Assembly (NCBI RefSeq): GCF_020535245.1
Contig: NZ_CP084910.1
Span: forward strand, 1,898,501-1,962,500
Origin: Asticcacaulis sp. AND118
GTDB lineage: Bacteria > Pseudomonadota > Alphaproteobacteria > Caulobacterales > Caulobacteraceae
Direction: 5' to 3'
DNA: 64,000 nt
Shown here: positions 25,166 through 34,478 of the stretch, piece by piece
How the letters are laid out: the number at the start of each line of letters is the position of its first letter
How positions within the stretch are numbered: position 1 is the stretch's first letter
Program-made: the position numbers and the translations under genes
The notes under the pieces: generated by a model
Told to the model about the DNA's origin: nothing
The model's input: the letters and a program-made list of their open reading frames with translations, nothing else
The model's database searches: none

Positions 25166-27382
25166 TCAGAAGGTCGCACGCAGCGTGATCTGATACAGTG
25201 GACCCGACTTTTCGGACTCGCGTTCATACTCGTCGATTTCGTGGTTCAGGCGGTTCTCCAGGATTTCGTCGATCGAGTCGCCGTCATATTTGGTGAAGAC
25301 CTCGGCCTTCTCGGAGTCCAGAATGTTCTGCACCGAAAAACGCAGCACGTAACGCTTGCCGAACCGCTTCTCGACAAAGGCTTCCAGCGACGGATCGTAA
25401 TCGACCGACGCAACCTCGTCTACCGCATAGGCCACACCGGTATCGCGACCGTAGATGGACGAGCCGAACGACACATCCCACGCGGGCAGATTGGTGACGA
25501 AGCCCGCATTGTAGACCCAGTCGGGCTGGTTGTTGAACTTGCGCTTTTCGCCGGTGAACGGATCGGACACTTCCGAATCCATCCAGGTGTAGTTGAAATA
25601 GACGCCAGTATTCTTCACGCCTAAATTATCCAGCGGCGTGGAGAAGTCGAGTTCGACGCCCCACGTCTTGCCCTCGCCGATATTGCGCGGCTGATAGACC
25701 GAGAATTCGTCGCCGTCGTCTTCCACAGTTTCGCCCGTCGAGATGACCTCGATCATGTCCTCGATATTGCGGTAGAACAGGTTGACGCCGAAAATGCCCT
25801 GTGTGCCCAGACGGTGCTCATAGCCGGCATCGGCGCCCCAGGAGGTTTCGTTCTTAAGGCTGGCATTGCCGCGGAAGGCATTCTCATCCGCCGGCTCTTC
25901 CGTTTCGGTCAGCGGCACCATGTCGTCGAAGTCCGGCGAGCGGCTGGTGCGCGCCACCGAGAAGCGGAACTGATCGTCGCGCGAGGTCTTGTACAGCAGG
26001 TTGAACGACGGGGTCAGGATGGATTCGTCGTAGGAACCGCTGTCGTCCTCGCCCGTGACCTCGCGTTCTGTCATTTCGTAACGCAGACCGAGGTCGAGGG
26101 TCAGGTTGCGGGTCGGCGTGAAGGTGGCGCGGACGAACGGATCGATGTTGGTTTCCTCGATCTTGTAGGCGCCCAGCGGGTCGGCGACGCCGTCGCGCTT
26201 CTTCTGGCTGGTCGAAACGCCGAACTTCAGCTTGTAGCCGTCGCCCTTGAAGCCGTAGGCGACCTTGCCGTTATATTCCTGATCGACGATGTCGAGCGTT
26301 TCTTCGTCATCAAGTTCGAGATCGCTGAGGTCTTCTTCCTCACCGACGTGAACGGTGGTGGTAGTGTGCTCGTCGTACTTGTTCCAGCCGAAGTCGTATT
26401 CCAGCTTGCCGATGCCGAGCCCGAACTCGCCGTCGACGCCCAAGGCGTAGGTCTTCTGGCTGATGCGCTCGGCCTGCACCTCAACCTCGTCGAAGTCGGT
26501 GAAGTTTGTAGCGCCGTAGGTCTTGGAGATTTCGTCTTCGTCGCGGTCGGTATTGACGAAGAAGCCGTTTAGACGGATGAAGCCGTCCTCAAAGCTGTGC
26601 TTCCATTCGCCGTTGACCGAGGTGTCCTTGCCGTCGCGGGTGTCCTGCTGATATTCCATATCGTCGAAGTCGTCGTTGATCGCCTTATAGCGCCACGAAT
26701 ACTTCTTCTTCGGGTTGCGGCGGCCCTGATGGTTGACGCCGATCCACCAGTCGTTGGTTTCATCACCGCCGGCGTAGGCGGCGGCCAGCGACGGGCGCAC
26801 CTTGCCGTCGTCATTGATCACCGCACCGGCCTTGATCAGGCCGCCGCGCAGTTTCGCGCCGTCTTTCAGCACGATGTTGAGCGAACCGGCCATGCCCGAA
26901 CGCGGTTGATCGGCGGTCGGGCTGCGCACGATCTCGATACGCTCGACCAGTTCCGCCGGGATGCGGTCGACGAAGAAGGAACGGTCCTTTTCACCGCCGG
27001 GCGCCTTGCGGCCATTGATCAGGATGGTGGTGTAGCCCGGCGGCAGGCCGCGCATCGACACGCCGTCGAATTCCAGCGTGTCCGAGGTGAAGGTGATGCC
27101 CGGAACGCGCTTCAGCATCTCGCCGACGGAAACCGGCTCGAACTTCTGGAAGAATTCCTGATCGTAGATCAGGGTGGGGTTTTCGGTCTCGGCGCGGTCG
27201 CGGAAGCGCAGGCGGCCGGTGACGACCACTTCGGTCATGGCGGCGTTCGCAGCCGCGTCTTCGGCAGGCGCGGCAGGCACTTCGTCGGCCGCTACAGCCG
27301 TCGTAACGATTGCGCCGGAAAGCGCGGAAGAGGTCAACAGGAGCGCTGCCAGGCGCGTTTGACGGTTAAGTTTGGAAAACAT
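25166..27382 (-). CDS. TonB-dependent receptor divergent from phytase
   Basis: This 738-residue receptor has a signal peptide ending near SGAIVTTAVAADE, the TonB-box-like TEVVVTGRL, a plug domain (VSVGEMLKRVPGITFTSDTLEFDGVSMRGLPPGYTTILINGRK; IVRSPTADQPRSGMAGSLNIVLKDG) and a barrel ending in GPLYQITLRATF. The barrel is unusually acidic, with runs such as DEVEV, EEEDLSDLELDDEETLD and EDDGDEF. The gene is divergent from a beta-propeller phytase, and a near-consensus Pho box sits about 50 bases ahead of its ATG. I infer uptake of phytate or its breakdown products, or of a related phosphorylated ligand, under phosphate limitation. Confidence 0.92.
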   Translation of the reverse strand: MFSKLNRQTRLAALLLTSSALSGAIVTTAVAADEVPAAPAEDAAANAAMTEVVVTGRLRFRDRAETENPTLIYDQEFFQKFEPVSVGEMLKRVPGITFTSDTLEFDGVSMRGLPPGYTTILINGRKAPGGEKDRSFFVDRIPAELVERIEIVRSPTADQPRSGMAGSLNIVLKDGAKLRGGLIKAGAVINDDGKVRPSLAAAYAGGDETNDWWIGVNHQGRRNPKKKYSWRYKAINDDFDDMEYQQDTRDGKDTSVNGEWKHSFEDGFIRLNGFFVNTDRDEDEISKTYGATNFTDFDEVEVQAERISQKTYALGVDGEFGLGIGKLEYDFGWNKYDEHTTTTVHVGEEEDLSDLELDDEETLDIVDQEYNGKVAYGFKGDGYKLKFGVSTSQKKRDGVADPLGAYKIEETNIDPFVRATFTPTRNLTLDLGLRYEMTEREVTGEDDSGSYDESILTPSFNLLYKTSRDDQFRFSVARTSRSPDFDDMVPLTETEEPADENAFRGNASLKNETSWGADAGYEHRLGTQGIFGVNLFYRNIEDMIEVISTGETVEDDGDEFSVYQPRNIGEGKTWGVELDFSTPLDNLGVKNTGVYFNYTWMDSEVSDPFTGEKRKFNNQPDWVYNAGFVTNLPAWDVSFGSSIYGRDTGVAYAVDEVASVDYDPSLEAFVEKRFGKRYVLRFSVQNILDSEKAEVFTKYDGDSIDEILENRLNHEIDEYERESEKSGPLYQITLRATF

Positions 27383-27431
27383 TGCGGGGGCCCCATCTTT
27401 AATGTGAGATAGGGTTGAGTAATCGGGACGG

Positions 27432-27449
27432 ATGACATTTTTATAACAA
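27432..27449 (-). promoter_or_regulatory. Pho box (PhoB binding site)
   Basis: Read on the minus strand the site is TTGTTATAAAAATGTCAT, which matches CTGTCATAAAACTGTCAT, the classical Pho box, at 15 of 18 positions. The two TGT-containing repeats are spaced 11 bases apart as PhoB requires. It lies 50 bases upstream of the TonB receptor start and 132 bases upstream of the phytase start, on the other side. Confidence 0.75.
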
Positions 27450-27581
27450 ATCTAACGTCAATAAGTCAGCCGCACCCCTCTGTGTCATAAATATCGAAAC
27501 ATCGTTTTCTTTTGAAAAAGAGCGTGCATTTCGGGTGGATATTGCTATCAGACCTACGATTTACGCGAACGGAGATGCAGC

Positions 27582-28682
27582 ATGGCTTATGCAACCCTTT
27601 TCAATAAACGTTTCACTACCATAACATCTCTGCTGATCCTTACGACGGCACTTACGGGTTGTCTGCATCCAGAACTGATTTCCGATTCCGCTAAAATGAC
27701 TCAGGGCACGGGCACGCCGGTTGTGGCCGCCGTCGAAACCGCGGCCGTCGGCACGGTGAACCTCGATTCCGCCGATGATCCCGAAGTCTGGGTCGATCCG
27801 TCGGACTCCAACCGCGTCGTCATCTACGGCACCGACAAGAAGGCCGGCCTCTACAGCTATGACAGTGCGGGCAAGGTCATCGACTTCCTCAGCGTCGGCC
27901 CGATGAACAATGTCGATCTGCGCAACGACGCCCTGGGTCTGCCGGTCGTGGTGGCCGCATCGGACCGCGTCGGCAACGGCGTGCGCTTCTTCAAGCTGGA
28001 CCCGGCGACGCTGAAGACCAGCGACTGGGGTTTCGCGCCGTTGAAGACCTCGGAAGCTTACGGTTTCTGTCTGGGCAAGACCGCCGCCGGCGATCTGGTC
28101 GCCATCGTCATCGGTCAGGCCGGCGACGTCGCTCAGGCCACCGTCTCGGTTGCGGGCGGCAAGCCGGTGCTCAGCGAAACCCGCCGCTTCGCCGTAGGCA
28201 CGCAGTCGGAAGGCTGCGTCGTCGATGACGTGACGCAAAAGCTCTATATCGCCGAAGAAAATGTCGGCATCTGGATCTACGGCCTCGACCCGGCGACGGG
28301 TTCGCAGCGCACGGCCCTGATCACCCTGCCCTCCGACATCATCAAGGCCGACGCGGAAGGCTTAACTTTGTTGCGTGACGGCTCGAAGACCTTCCTCATC
28401 GCTTCATCGCAGGGCGACTCGGCGTTCGCTGTCTGGCGCGTCGATGGCGCGCCCGCTTATCAGGGCCGTTTCTCGGTCTTCCCCGGCAACGGCATCGACG
28501 CCGTGACCGGCACAGACGGCGTGGCAGCCCTGGGCGGTCAGGTCGGCCCCTACGCCAAGGGCATTGTCGTCATGCAGGACGACATGGACACCGAAGGCGA
28601 AGCGCCCTCCACCACCCGGTCGCGGCAGAACTTCAAGATCGTCGACTGGAAAGAGATCGAGGCCAAACTGGCCCTCAAATAA
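27582..28682 (+). CDS. Beta-propeller phytase lipoprotein
   Basis: This 366-residue secreted enzyme would release phosphate from phytate in a calcium-dependent manner. It has a lipoprotein signal with LTGC (Cys27), then the first propeller blade LDSADDPEVWVDPSDSNRVVIYGTDKKAGLYSYDSAGK, corresponding to the DADDPAIW / TDKKGGL motifs of Bacillus-type phytases. Later motifs are GPMNNVDLRNDA, AYGFCLGKTAAGD, LYIAEENVGIWIY and DAEGLTLL with calcium-binding acidic residues. Lipidation suggests attachment to the outer membrane. It is divergent from a TonB receptor that shares the Pho-box region, a pairing known for such phytases in Proteobacteria. Confidence 0.92.
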   Translation: MAYATLFNKRFTTITSLLILTTALTGCLHPELISDSAKMTQGTGTPVVAAVETAAVGTVNLDSADDPEVWVDPSDSNRVVIYGTDKKAGLYSYDSAGKVIDFLSVGPMNNVDLRNDALGLPVVVAASDRVGNGVRFFKLDPATLKTSDWGFAPLKTSEAYGFCLGKTAAGDLVAIVIGQAGDVAQATVSVAGGKPVLSETRRFAVGTQSEGCVVDDVTQKLYIAEENVGIWIYGLDPATGSQRTALITLPSDIIKADAEGLTLLRDGSKTFLIASSQGDSAFAVWRVDGAPAYQGRFSVFPGNGIDAVTGTDGVAALGGQVGPYAKGIVVMQDDMDTEGEAPSTTRSRQNFKIVDWKEIEAKLALK

Positions 28683-28685
28683 ACC

Positions 28686-28716
28686 AAAAGCCCTCCGGAA
28701 ACGGAGGGCTTTTTTT
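28686..28716. terminator. Terminator between phytase and proC
   Basis: AAAAGCCCTCCG pairs with CGGAGGGCTTTT around a GAAA loop and runs into seven T residues on the plus strand and an A-run giving T residues on the minus strand. It sits between convergent genes, its T-tract reaching into the proC stop codon. Confidence 0.92.
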
Positions 28717-29515
28717 ATCCCAGCTCTTTGGAGCGTTTCTGCGCCGCCAGCACCGCGGCGGTGACCAGTTCGTCCAGCCCGCTGCCGCTCTGACGCAGCA
28801 CCTTCAGCGCCGCTTCGGTCGTGCCGCCGGGCGAGGCCACCTTGCGGATCAGGTCTTCCGGATCGGCTTCGGTGGCGTCGAGCAGATGGGCCGCCGAAAT
28901 CACCGTGGCGCGCGCCAGCGTCTTCGCATCCGCCGGGGTCAGTCCGGTTTCCAGCGCCGCTTTTTCCAGCGACTGCACGAAGGCGTAGACATAGGCCGGT
29001 CCCGAACCGGAGGCGGCGGTCGCCGCATCGATCAGGTCCTCGTTTTCCAGCACCACCGTCGCCGCCATGGGCGAGAAGAGGTCGGACGCCGCCTGCAGCG
29101 CCACGCCATCGGCGGAATAGAGGCTGGCTACGCCCTTGCCCGTCGCCACGCCGGTGGTCGGGATAACGCGCGCGACCTTCAGCGGCGCGAACACCGTGCT
29201 GAGGTCTTCGGTGCGCACCCCGGCCATGACCGAGATCAGGGTCGCCCCCTTGTTCAGATTGCCGTCAAGAATCTGCGCCGCCCCGCGCCAGCTCTGCGGC
29301 TTGACGGCGATGATCACGGTGAAGGCCTCGCGCCACACTTCGGGGGCCGGATTGAGCCGCGCCCCCAGACCGGCATAGACCTGCGCTTCTTCGCCGGGAT
29401 TGAGGTCGAGGATGATCAGGTCGGACGGCGCGACGTGTCCGGCCGCGCGCATGCCCTTGAGCATGGCCGAACCGAGCGCGCCCGCGCCGATCAGAAGGAT
29501 GGGTTTCGCCAGCAT
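28715..29515 (-). CDS. proC: Pyrroline-5-carboxylate reductase
   Basis: ProC reduces pyrroline-5-carboxylate to proline with NADPH. The 266-residue protein shows the nucleotide-binding PILLIGAGALGSAMLKGM, VIIAVKPQSW, SVMAGVRTEDL, the VARVIPTTGVATGKG segment and the C-terminal signature ASGSGPAYVYAFVQSL followed by RKVASPGGTTEAALKVL. I chose the ATG at 29515, one base after the stop of the YbjN-domain gene; the longer frame has an unrelated arginine-rich N-terminus. It is the last gene of a ubiK / YbjN-domain / proC cluster. Confidence 0.97.
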   Translation of the reverse strand: MLAKPILLIGAGALGSAMLKGMRAAGHVAPSDLIILDLNPGEEAQVYAGLGARLNPAPEVWREAFTVIIAVKPQSWRGAAQILDGNLNKGATLISVMAGVRTEDLSTVFAPLKVARVIPTTGVATGKGVASLYSADGVALQAASDLFSPMAATVVLENEDLIDAATAASGSGPAYVYAFVQSLEKAALETGLTPADAKTLARATVISAAHLLDATEADPEDLIRKVASPGGTTEAALKVLRQSGSGLDELVTAAVLAAQKRSKELG

Positions 29516-29516
29516 C

Positions 29517-30050
29517 TTATGCCTCTCCCACGGTCTCGAACAGGCACGCTTCCAGCGCATCGTCCGCCGTCTTCGCGCCCTTGAACAGGAAGTCGAAGGC
29601 CGGATAGAAGCGATCGACCGCCTCGGCGGCGACATTGATCATGTGCGCCGTCTGCACCTGACCCGGACGCTCCATCGGGCTCGACAACAGGGTGTGGCGG
29701 AAGACGATATTGGCCGGCAGACGGCCCTCTTCGCGCACGCCGTCTTCGTCCTCATAGATTTCGAAATGACCGAACCAGACGCGCTGATTGACCAGCGACA
29801 GCAACTGATGGATGGCCGGGAACCGGGGCGGGTCGAAACGCAGATCCAGCGACGAACACAGTTGCAGGCACTCGCCTTCCGGACGGCAGGAGAACCACAT
29901 GTCGTACGACTTCCACAGACCGGCCAGCGAGAACAGCACCTCGCCGTCGGGCGTCCGCTCGAAGGTCAGACCTTCGTCGGTAAGGATGGCTTCAACCAGT
30001 TCGAGGGGTTCCGAAGCCGTGTCGGTATAGTCAGCCTGAGGCAGATCCAT
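29517..30050 (-). CDS. YbjN domain-containing protein
   Basis: The protein of 177 residues has the YbjN sensory-transduction-like fold: LELVEAILTDEGLTFERTPDGEVLFSL, FSCRPEGECLQLCSSLDLRFDPPRFPAIHQLLSLVNQRVWFGHFEIYEDEDGVREEGRLPANIVFRHTL and a final helix. The family resembles type III secretion chaperones in fold and is of uncertain role. In Alphaproteobacteria it is regularly found between ubiK and proC, exactly as here. The ATG at 30050 gives the family's usual N-terminus; a longer frame would overlap ubiK. Confidence 0.88.
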   Translation of the reverse strand: MDLPQADYTDTASEPLELVEAILTDEGLTFERTPDGEVLFSLAGLWKSYDMWFSCRPEGECLQLCSSLDLRFDPPRFPAIHQLLSLVNQRVWFGHFEIYEDEDGVREEGRLPANIVFRHTLLSSPMERPGQVQTAHMINVAAEAVDRFYPAFDFLFKGAKTADDALEACLFETVGEA

Positions 30051-30090
30051 GATCGTTACGGGTTTCCTGTATAGTTCCCGAAAGACGGGC

Positions 30091-30330
30091 TTATTCGGCC
30101 CTGGGGGCTTTAAGGCTCTGAATCTCAAGTTTCAATGCGGCGATTTCCGCCAGCAGAACCTCCTTCATCGCCTCGAACTCGTCGCGGCGGACGAGGTCCA
30201 TATCGGCGACGAAGCGGTCACCCTGCGCGCGTAAGGCCGCCTTGGCCTCGTCACCGGCCGCCTGAGCCAGCGACATGGCGCTGGTCGACAGCTTGGCGAA
30301 TTCGTCGAGGAAAGGGTTTTTCGACTGCAT
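30091..30330 (-). CDS. ubiK: UbiK family ubiquinone-biosynthesis accessory factor
   Basis: This 79-residue protein matches the UbiK/YqiC (BMFP) family: NPFLDEFAKLSTSAMSLAQAAGDEAKAALRAQ, RDEFEAMKEVLLAEIAALKLEIQSLK. The last part is a heptad coiled coil that drives trimerisation. UbiK assists the soluble Ubi complex in making ubiquinone. It heads the minus-strand unit with the YbjN-domain gene and proC and is divergent from lgt. Confidence 0.9.
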   Translation of the reverse strand: MQSKNPFLDEFAKLSTSAMSLAQAAGDEAKAALRAQGDRFVADMDLVRRDEFEAMKEVLLAEIAALKLEIQSLKAPRAE

Positions 30331-30492
30331 AGGAAAATCCTTGCGGATAAAGGCCTGAGATGACCTTAGAATGAGTTGTCACACAGTGCGCATATAGTGC
30401 GAACGGCGACAGAAATAAAGTTTTTCACGATTCTTGCCCCCCTTCGATGATTCCTTTAGGTCTTTGGCGAGAGTTCACAGGTTTGTAGATTC

Positions 30493-31392
30493 ATGACCCT
30501 GCCCGATATCGATCCCGTCATCTTCCACATCGGTCCGCTGGCCTTGCGCTGGTACGCGCTGGCCTATGTGGCGGGCATAGCGGCAGGCTGGTGGTATCTG
30601 TCTCAGTTGATCCGCAAGGAGGCGCTGTGGGCACCCTACCCCGCGCCCCTGAGCCGCGAACACCTCGAAGACCTGATCATCTGGATGGCGCTCGGCATCA
30701 TCCTGGGCGGACGCATCGGCTATGTGCTGTTCTACGATCTGGCGCCGATCCTCAAAAATCCGCTGCAATTCTTCAAGGTGTGGGAAGGCGGCATGTCCTT
30801 CCACGGCGGGTTTATCGGCGTGTGCATCGCCGGTATTCTCTATGCCCGCCGCCATCGCATCAACCCCTGGACGCTGGGCGATCTTCTGGCGCTTGCCGCC
30901 CCGATCGGGCTGTTTTTCGGCCGCATCGCCAACTTCATCAATGGCGAACTGTGGGGCCGCACCACCGAAAGCCCCTTCGGCATGGTCTTCTGTAACAAGT
31001 ATATCCTTCAACAATACGGCGGCGTTTGCCCGGCCGGCTATCTGCCGCGTCACCCCAGCCAGCTTTATGAGGCCGTGCTCGAAGGCATCGTGCTGTTCGT
31101 AATCGGCTACATGCTGGTCCACATCTATCGCAAGCTGCGTCAGCCGGGCGTGATCATGGGCACCTTCGTCGCCGGTTACGGCATCGCCCGCGTGCTGGTC
31201 GAATTCGTACGCGAGCCCGACGCCCAGATGCTGCCCTTTTTCAAGACCGTCATCACCATGGGTCAGACCCTGTCCCTGCTGATGATCATCGGCGGCGGCA
31301 TTTCGATCTGGCTGGCCCTGAGCGGCAAGACCCTGCCCGCCGGCTTCGAGCCGCCCGCCGACGAAACGAAAGCGCCTGATGGCCTCGCTTAA
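30493..31392 (+). CDS. lgt: Prolipoprotein diacylglyceryl transferase
   Basis: Lgt attaches diacylglycerol from phosphatidylglycerol to the lipobox cysteine of prolipoproteins in the inner membrane. This 299-residue protein has several membrane helices, the HGGFIGVCIAG motif, and the signature GRIANFINGELWGRTT, including the essential arginine and asparagine residues. The Caulobacter-type extended loop around VFCNKYILQQYGGVCPAGYLPRHPSQLYEA is also present. It overlaps the next gene by 14 bases, so the two are translationally coupled. Confidence 0.96.
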   Translation: MTLPDIDPVIFHIGPLALRWYALAYVAGIAAGWWYLSQLIRKEALWAPYPAPLSREHLEDLIIWMALGIILGGRIGYVLFYDLAPILKNPLQFFKVWEGGMSFHGGFIGVCIAGILYARRHRINPWTLGDLLALAAPIGLFFGRIANFINGELWGRTTESPFGMVFCNKYILQQYGGVCPAGYLPRHPSQLYEAVLEGIVLFVIGYMLVHIYRKLRQPGVIMGTFVAGYGIARVLVEFVREPDAQMLPFFKTVITMGQTLSLLMIIGGGISIWLALSGKTLPAGFEPPADETKAPDGLA

Positions 31393-32452
31393 GACCCGCC
31401 TGATCGAGCAGATCCGGCTCGAAGGCCCGCTGACCATCGCTGATTATATGTGGGCCTGCCTGTTCGACCCTCAGGAAGGCTATTACGCCACGCGCCCGGC
31501 GCTGGGCGAAGACGGCGACTTCATCACCGCGCCCCTCGTGTCGCAGATGTTCGGCGAACGCCTCGCCCTGTGGGCCATGCAGGCGTGGCAGGACCTCGGC
31601 GCGCCAGCCAAGATTCGCGTCATCGAAATCGGCCCCGGCGACGGCACGCTGATGAGCGACCTGACGCGCACCTTCGGCTCGCTGCCGGCCTTTGCTCGTG
31701 CCGTCGAGATCGGTCTGGTCGAGCCGTCGATGCCGCTGCGCGCCGTGCAGACGGCTAGGCTGGGGACCGTGCGTCATTACGACAGCCTCGATCACATCCC
31801 CACCGACGCCCCCCTCATCCTCATCGCCAACGAGGTGCTCGACTGCCTGCCCGCGCGGCAGTTCCAACGGGCCCCCGAAGGCTGGTTCGAGCGCTGCGTC
31901 GGTCTACACGAAGGCGAACTGGTCATCGGCCTCGTCCCCGCGCCGAAGGATTTCCAGGCCAATTTTGAGGCTGAAACCGGCGATGTCTGCGAGGTGTCTC
32001 TGGCCCAGAACCGCCTGATCGAAGCCGTCGGCGCGCTGATCCACGACGCCACGGGCGCGGCCCTCTTTATAGACTATGGCCGCGACCGGCCCGAACCCGG
32101 CGATACGCTTCAGGCGCTCTGTCGGCACGAAAAGACCGATCCTCTGGCCGAACCCGGCGCGCACGATCTGACCCAATGGGCGGACTTTCCGTCGCTGGCG
32201 GTCACGGCGCTGAACATGGGTCTGGGCGTCAGCCAGATCACGCCGCAGGGCGTGTTCCTGCAACGGCTGGGCATTATCGAACGCTTCGACGAACTGCGTC
32301 AGAAGAACCCGGATCAGACCGACAGGCTGGCGCGGCAGGTCCACCGTTTGATTTCATCGGATGAGATGGGCGACCTGTTCAAGGTGCTGGCCCTGACCTA
32401 TCCCCGCAACCTGCCCCTGGCGGGCCTTGCGCCCATCGGCGTCGAGGCATAG
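31379..32452 (+). CDS. SAM-dependent methyltransferase of the MidA/NDUFAF7 family
   Basis: This 357-residue protein carries YMWACLFDPQEGYYATRPALGEDGDFITAPLVSQMFGERLALWAMQAW, the conserved N-terminal part of the family, and the SAM-binding VIEIGPGDGTLMSDL, with LILIANEVLDCLPARQFQ following. The eukaryotic homologue methylates an arginine of the complex I subunit NDUFS2; bacterial members are presumed to act similarly. It overlaps lgt upstream and precedes pgeF by nine bases, a common lgt-midA-pgeF alphaproteobacterial cluster. Confidence 0.92.
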   Translation: MASLKTRLIEQIRLEGPLTIADYMWACLFDPQEGYYATRPALGEDGDFITAPLVSQMFGERLALWAMQAWQDLGAPAKIRVIEIGPGDGTLMSDLTRTFGSLPAFARAVEIGLVEPSMPLRAVQTARLGTVRHYDSLDHIPTDAPLILIANEVLDCLPARQFQRAPEGWFERCVGLHEGELVIGLVPAPKDFQANFEAETGDVCEVSLAQNRLIEAVGALIHDATGAALFIDYGRDRPEPGDTLQALCRHEKTDPLAEPGAHDLTQWADFPSLAVTALNMGLGVSQITPQGVFLQRLGIIERFDELRQKNPDQTDRLARQVHRLISSDEMGDLFKVLALTYPRNLPLAGLAPIGVEA

Positions 32453-32461
32453 GTAGGTCAC

Positions 32462-33238
32462 ATGACCCTGCCCCGCATCCTGCACCCGCTCCTCGACCTG
32501 CCGAACATCCAGCACGGCTTCTTCACGCGGCTGGGCGGCGTCTCACCCTTTCCCTACGAGTCGCTGAACGTCGGTCAGGGCTCGAAGGATACGCGTGAGA
32601 ACATCTTCGAAAACCGCCGCCGCGTCGCCGCGACCTTCGCTCAGCCCGAAGACCGCCTTCTCAACTGTTATCAGGTCCATTCGAAGATCGCCGTGACCGT
32701 CGATGGTCCATGGCCCGATGAGACGCGCCCCGAAGCCGACGGCCTCGTCACCGCCACGCCCGGCCTGATCCTCGGCGCCCTGTCGGCCGATTGTGCGCCG
32801 ATCCTGTGGGCCGATCCGGTCAACGGCGTCGTCGGGGCCTGCCACGCCGGCTGGAAGGGCGCGCTGGGCGGCATGATCGAGGCCGAGTACGCCGCGCTTC
32901 GGGCCAGGGGCGCGGAAGCCCGACACCTGCGCGCGGTCATCGGCCCCTGCATCGCTCAGGCCTCTTACGAAGTCTCCGCCGACTACGAGGACGCCTTCCG
33001 CGCGCAGGATGTCGACAGCGCGGCCTTCTTCATTCCGGGCAGGACGGCCGACAAGCGGTATTTCGACCTGCCCGGCTTCTGCCTGATGCGCCTGAAACGT
33101 CTCGGTCTGACGCAGGTCGCCGCCACCGGTCACGACACCTGCGCCGAAGAGACCCTGTTCCATTCCAATCGCCGTGGCTTCCTGAGGCAGGAGCCGGACT
33201 ATGGCCGCCTGATCAGCGCCATCATGCTGCGGGAGTGA
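32462..33238 (+). CDS. pgeF: Purine nucleoside phosphorylase / laccase-fold protein PgeF (YfiH)
   Basis: This 258-residue protein of the YfiH/PgeF family has the Zn-site pattern [13 protein letters not shown] (His), [12 protein letters not shown] (Cys) and [17 protein letters not shown] (His), followed by [18 protein letters not shown]. The family was annotated as multicopper polyphenol oxidase; members act on purine nucleosides and YfiH has a peptidoglycan editing role in E. coli. It is the third gene of the lgt operon. Family identity is firm; the physiological substrate here is not. Confidence 0.93.
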   Translation: MTLPRILHPLLDLPNIQHGFFTRLGGVSPFPYESLNVGQGSKDTRENIFENRRRVAATFAQPEDRLLNCYQVHSKIAVTVDGPWPDETRPEADGLVTATPGLILGALSADCAPILWADPVNGVVGACHAGWKGALGGMIEAEYAALRARGAEARHLRAVIGPCIAQASYEVSADYEDAFRAQDVDSAAFFIPGRTADKRYFDLPGFCLMRLKRLGLTQVAATGHDTCAEETLFHSNRRGFLRQEPDYGRLISAIMLRE

Positions 33239-33395
33239 AGGCACCGGTGAAACGGTTAAGTTCGGACGCCTGCCATACGCCCTCCGACATCCCGGCAGAA
33301 TTTTAAGGTTTTGCGACGAATCGGGCTTGCCCCACAGGGCTCACCTGTTAAAAGCCGCCGCAAGAAATCCCACCCTGCCGCCCCACAGGTTCCCC

Positions 33396-34331
33396 ATGAA
33401 ATTGCTATCGGCCAACTCCAACCGACTGCTGTCGCAGGCTATCGGCGACTATCTCGACATGCCGCTGACCAAGGCGCGCATCGAACGCTTCGCCGACAAG
33501 GAAATCTTCGTCACCATCGATGAGAATGTGCGCGGCGAGGACATCTTCGTCATTCAGTCGACCAGCTACCCGGCCAATGACAACCTGATGGAGTTGCTGA
33601 TCTGCATCGACGCCCTGACGCGGGCCTCGGCCAAGCGCATCACCGCCGTCATCCCCTATTTCGGCTATGCTCGTCAGGACCGCAAGACCGGCGGCCGCAC
33701 CCCGATTTCGGCCAAGCTGGTCGCCAACCTGATCGTGCGCGCCGGCGCCCACCGCGTCCTGACCATGGACCTGCACGCCGGGCAGATTCAGGGCTTCTTC
33801 GATATCCCGACCGACAATCTGGTCGCCATCCCCTTCATGGCCAAGGACATCAAGGCCAATTACACCAACGCTCATGAAATCATGGTCGTGTCGCCGGACG
33901 TCGGCGGCGTGGTGCGCGCCCGCGCCCTGGCCGACCGCCTCGGCGGCGACCTCGCCATCGTCGACAAGCGCCGCCCGCGCGCCGGCGAGTCCGAAGTCAT
34001 GAACATCATCGGCGACGTGACCGGCCGCAACTGCATCCTGTTCGACGACATCGTCGATTCCGGCGGCACGCTGGTGAACGCCGCAAAGGCGCTGATCGAC
34101 CGTGGCGCGACCTCGGTTTCGGCCTATATCAGCCACGGCGTCCTGTCGGGCAAGGCCATGGAACGCGTCGAAAACTCGGTGCTCAAGGAACTGGTCATCA
34201 CCGACTCCATCGAAGCCCCCGACCACGTGCGCAATCACCCGAAGGTGCGCATCGTCGGCGTCGCGCCACTGATCGGCGAAGCGATCCGTCGCATCGCCAA
34301 CGAAGAGTCTGTCTCCAAGCTTTTCGACTAG
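33396..34331 (+). CDS. prs: Ribose-phosphate pyrophosphokinase
   Basis: Prs makes PRPP from ribose 5-phosphate and ATP, feeding nucleotide, histidine and NAD synthesis. The 311-residue protein has the N-terminal [47 protein letters not shown], the [22 protein letters not shown] catalytic flexible region, [23 protein letters not shown], and the PRPP-binding [19 protein letters not shown]. The ATG at 33396 is the canonical start. The last 40 coding bases are copied twice more downstream in a 73-base tandem repeat. Confidence 0.97.
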   Translation: MKLLSANSNRLLSQAIGDYLDMPLTKARIERFADKEIFVTIDENVRGEDIFVIQSTSYPANDNLMELLICIDALTRASAKRITAVIPYFGYARQDRKTGGRTPISAKLVANLIVRAGAHRVLTMDLHAGQIQGFFDIPTDNLVAIPFMAKDIKANYTNAHEIMVVSPDVGGVVRARALADRLGGDLAIVDKRRPRAGESEVMNIIGDVTGRNCILFDDIVDSGGTLVNAAKALIDRGATSVSAYISHGVLSGKAMERVENSVLKELVITDSIEAPDHVRNHPKVRIVGVAPLIGEAIRRIANEESVSKLFD

Positions 34332-34478
34332 CGACGGATCGTTGATTAATCTTCTTGGCCGCCGCATCGCCAACGAAGAGTCCGTTTCCAAGCTTTTCGA
34401 TTAGCGACGGATCGTTGATTAATCTTCTTGGTCGCCGCATCGCCGATGAAGAGTCCGTTTCCAAACTCTTCGAATGAT
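34291..34478. repeat. Tandem repeat of 73 bases derived from the 3' end of prs
   Basis: The phrase GCATCGCCAACGAAGAG begins at 34291 inside prs and recurs at 34364; a slightly changed version, GCATCGCCGATGAAGAG, begins at 34437. Each unit holds the final codons and stop of prs plus about 30 bases of spacer (GCGACGGATCGTTGATTAA). The third copy is partial and diverges at its end. The period of 73 is not a multiple of three, so the extra copies cannot extend the protein; they stand after the first stop. Confidence 0.95.

Noticed and set aside
27490-27512. A second Pho box on the plus strand serving phytase directly
   Set aside because: TGTGTCATAAAT resembles the first half, but the second repeat (ATCGAAA) matches poorly, so I did not call it.
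34198-34464. An 88-codon minus-strand frame over the prs tail repeats
   Set aside because: Its internal repetition is a by-product of the 73-base tandem duplication; no ribosome binding site or family similarity supports it.
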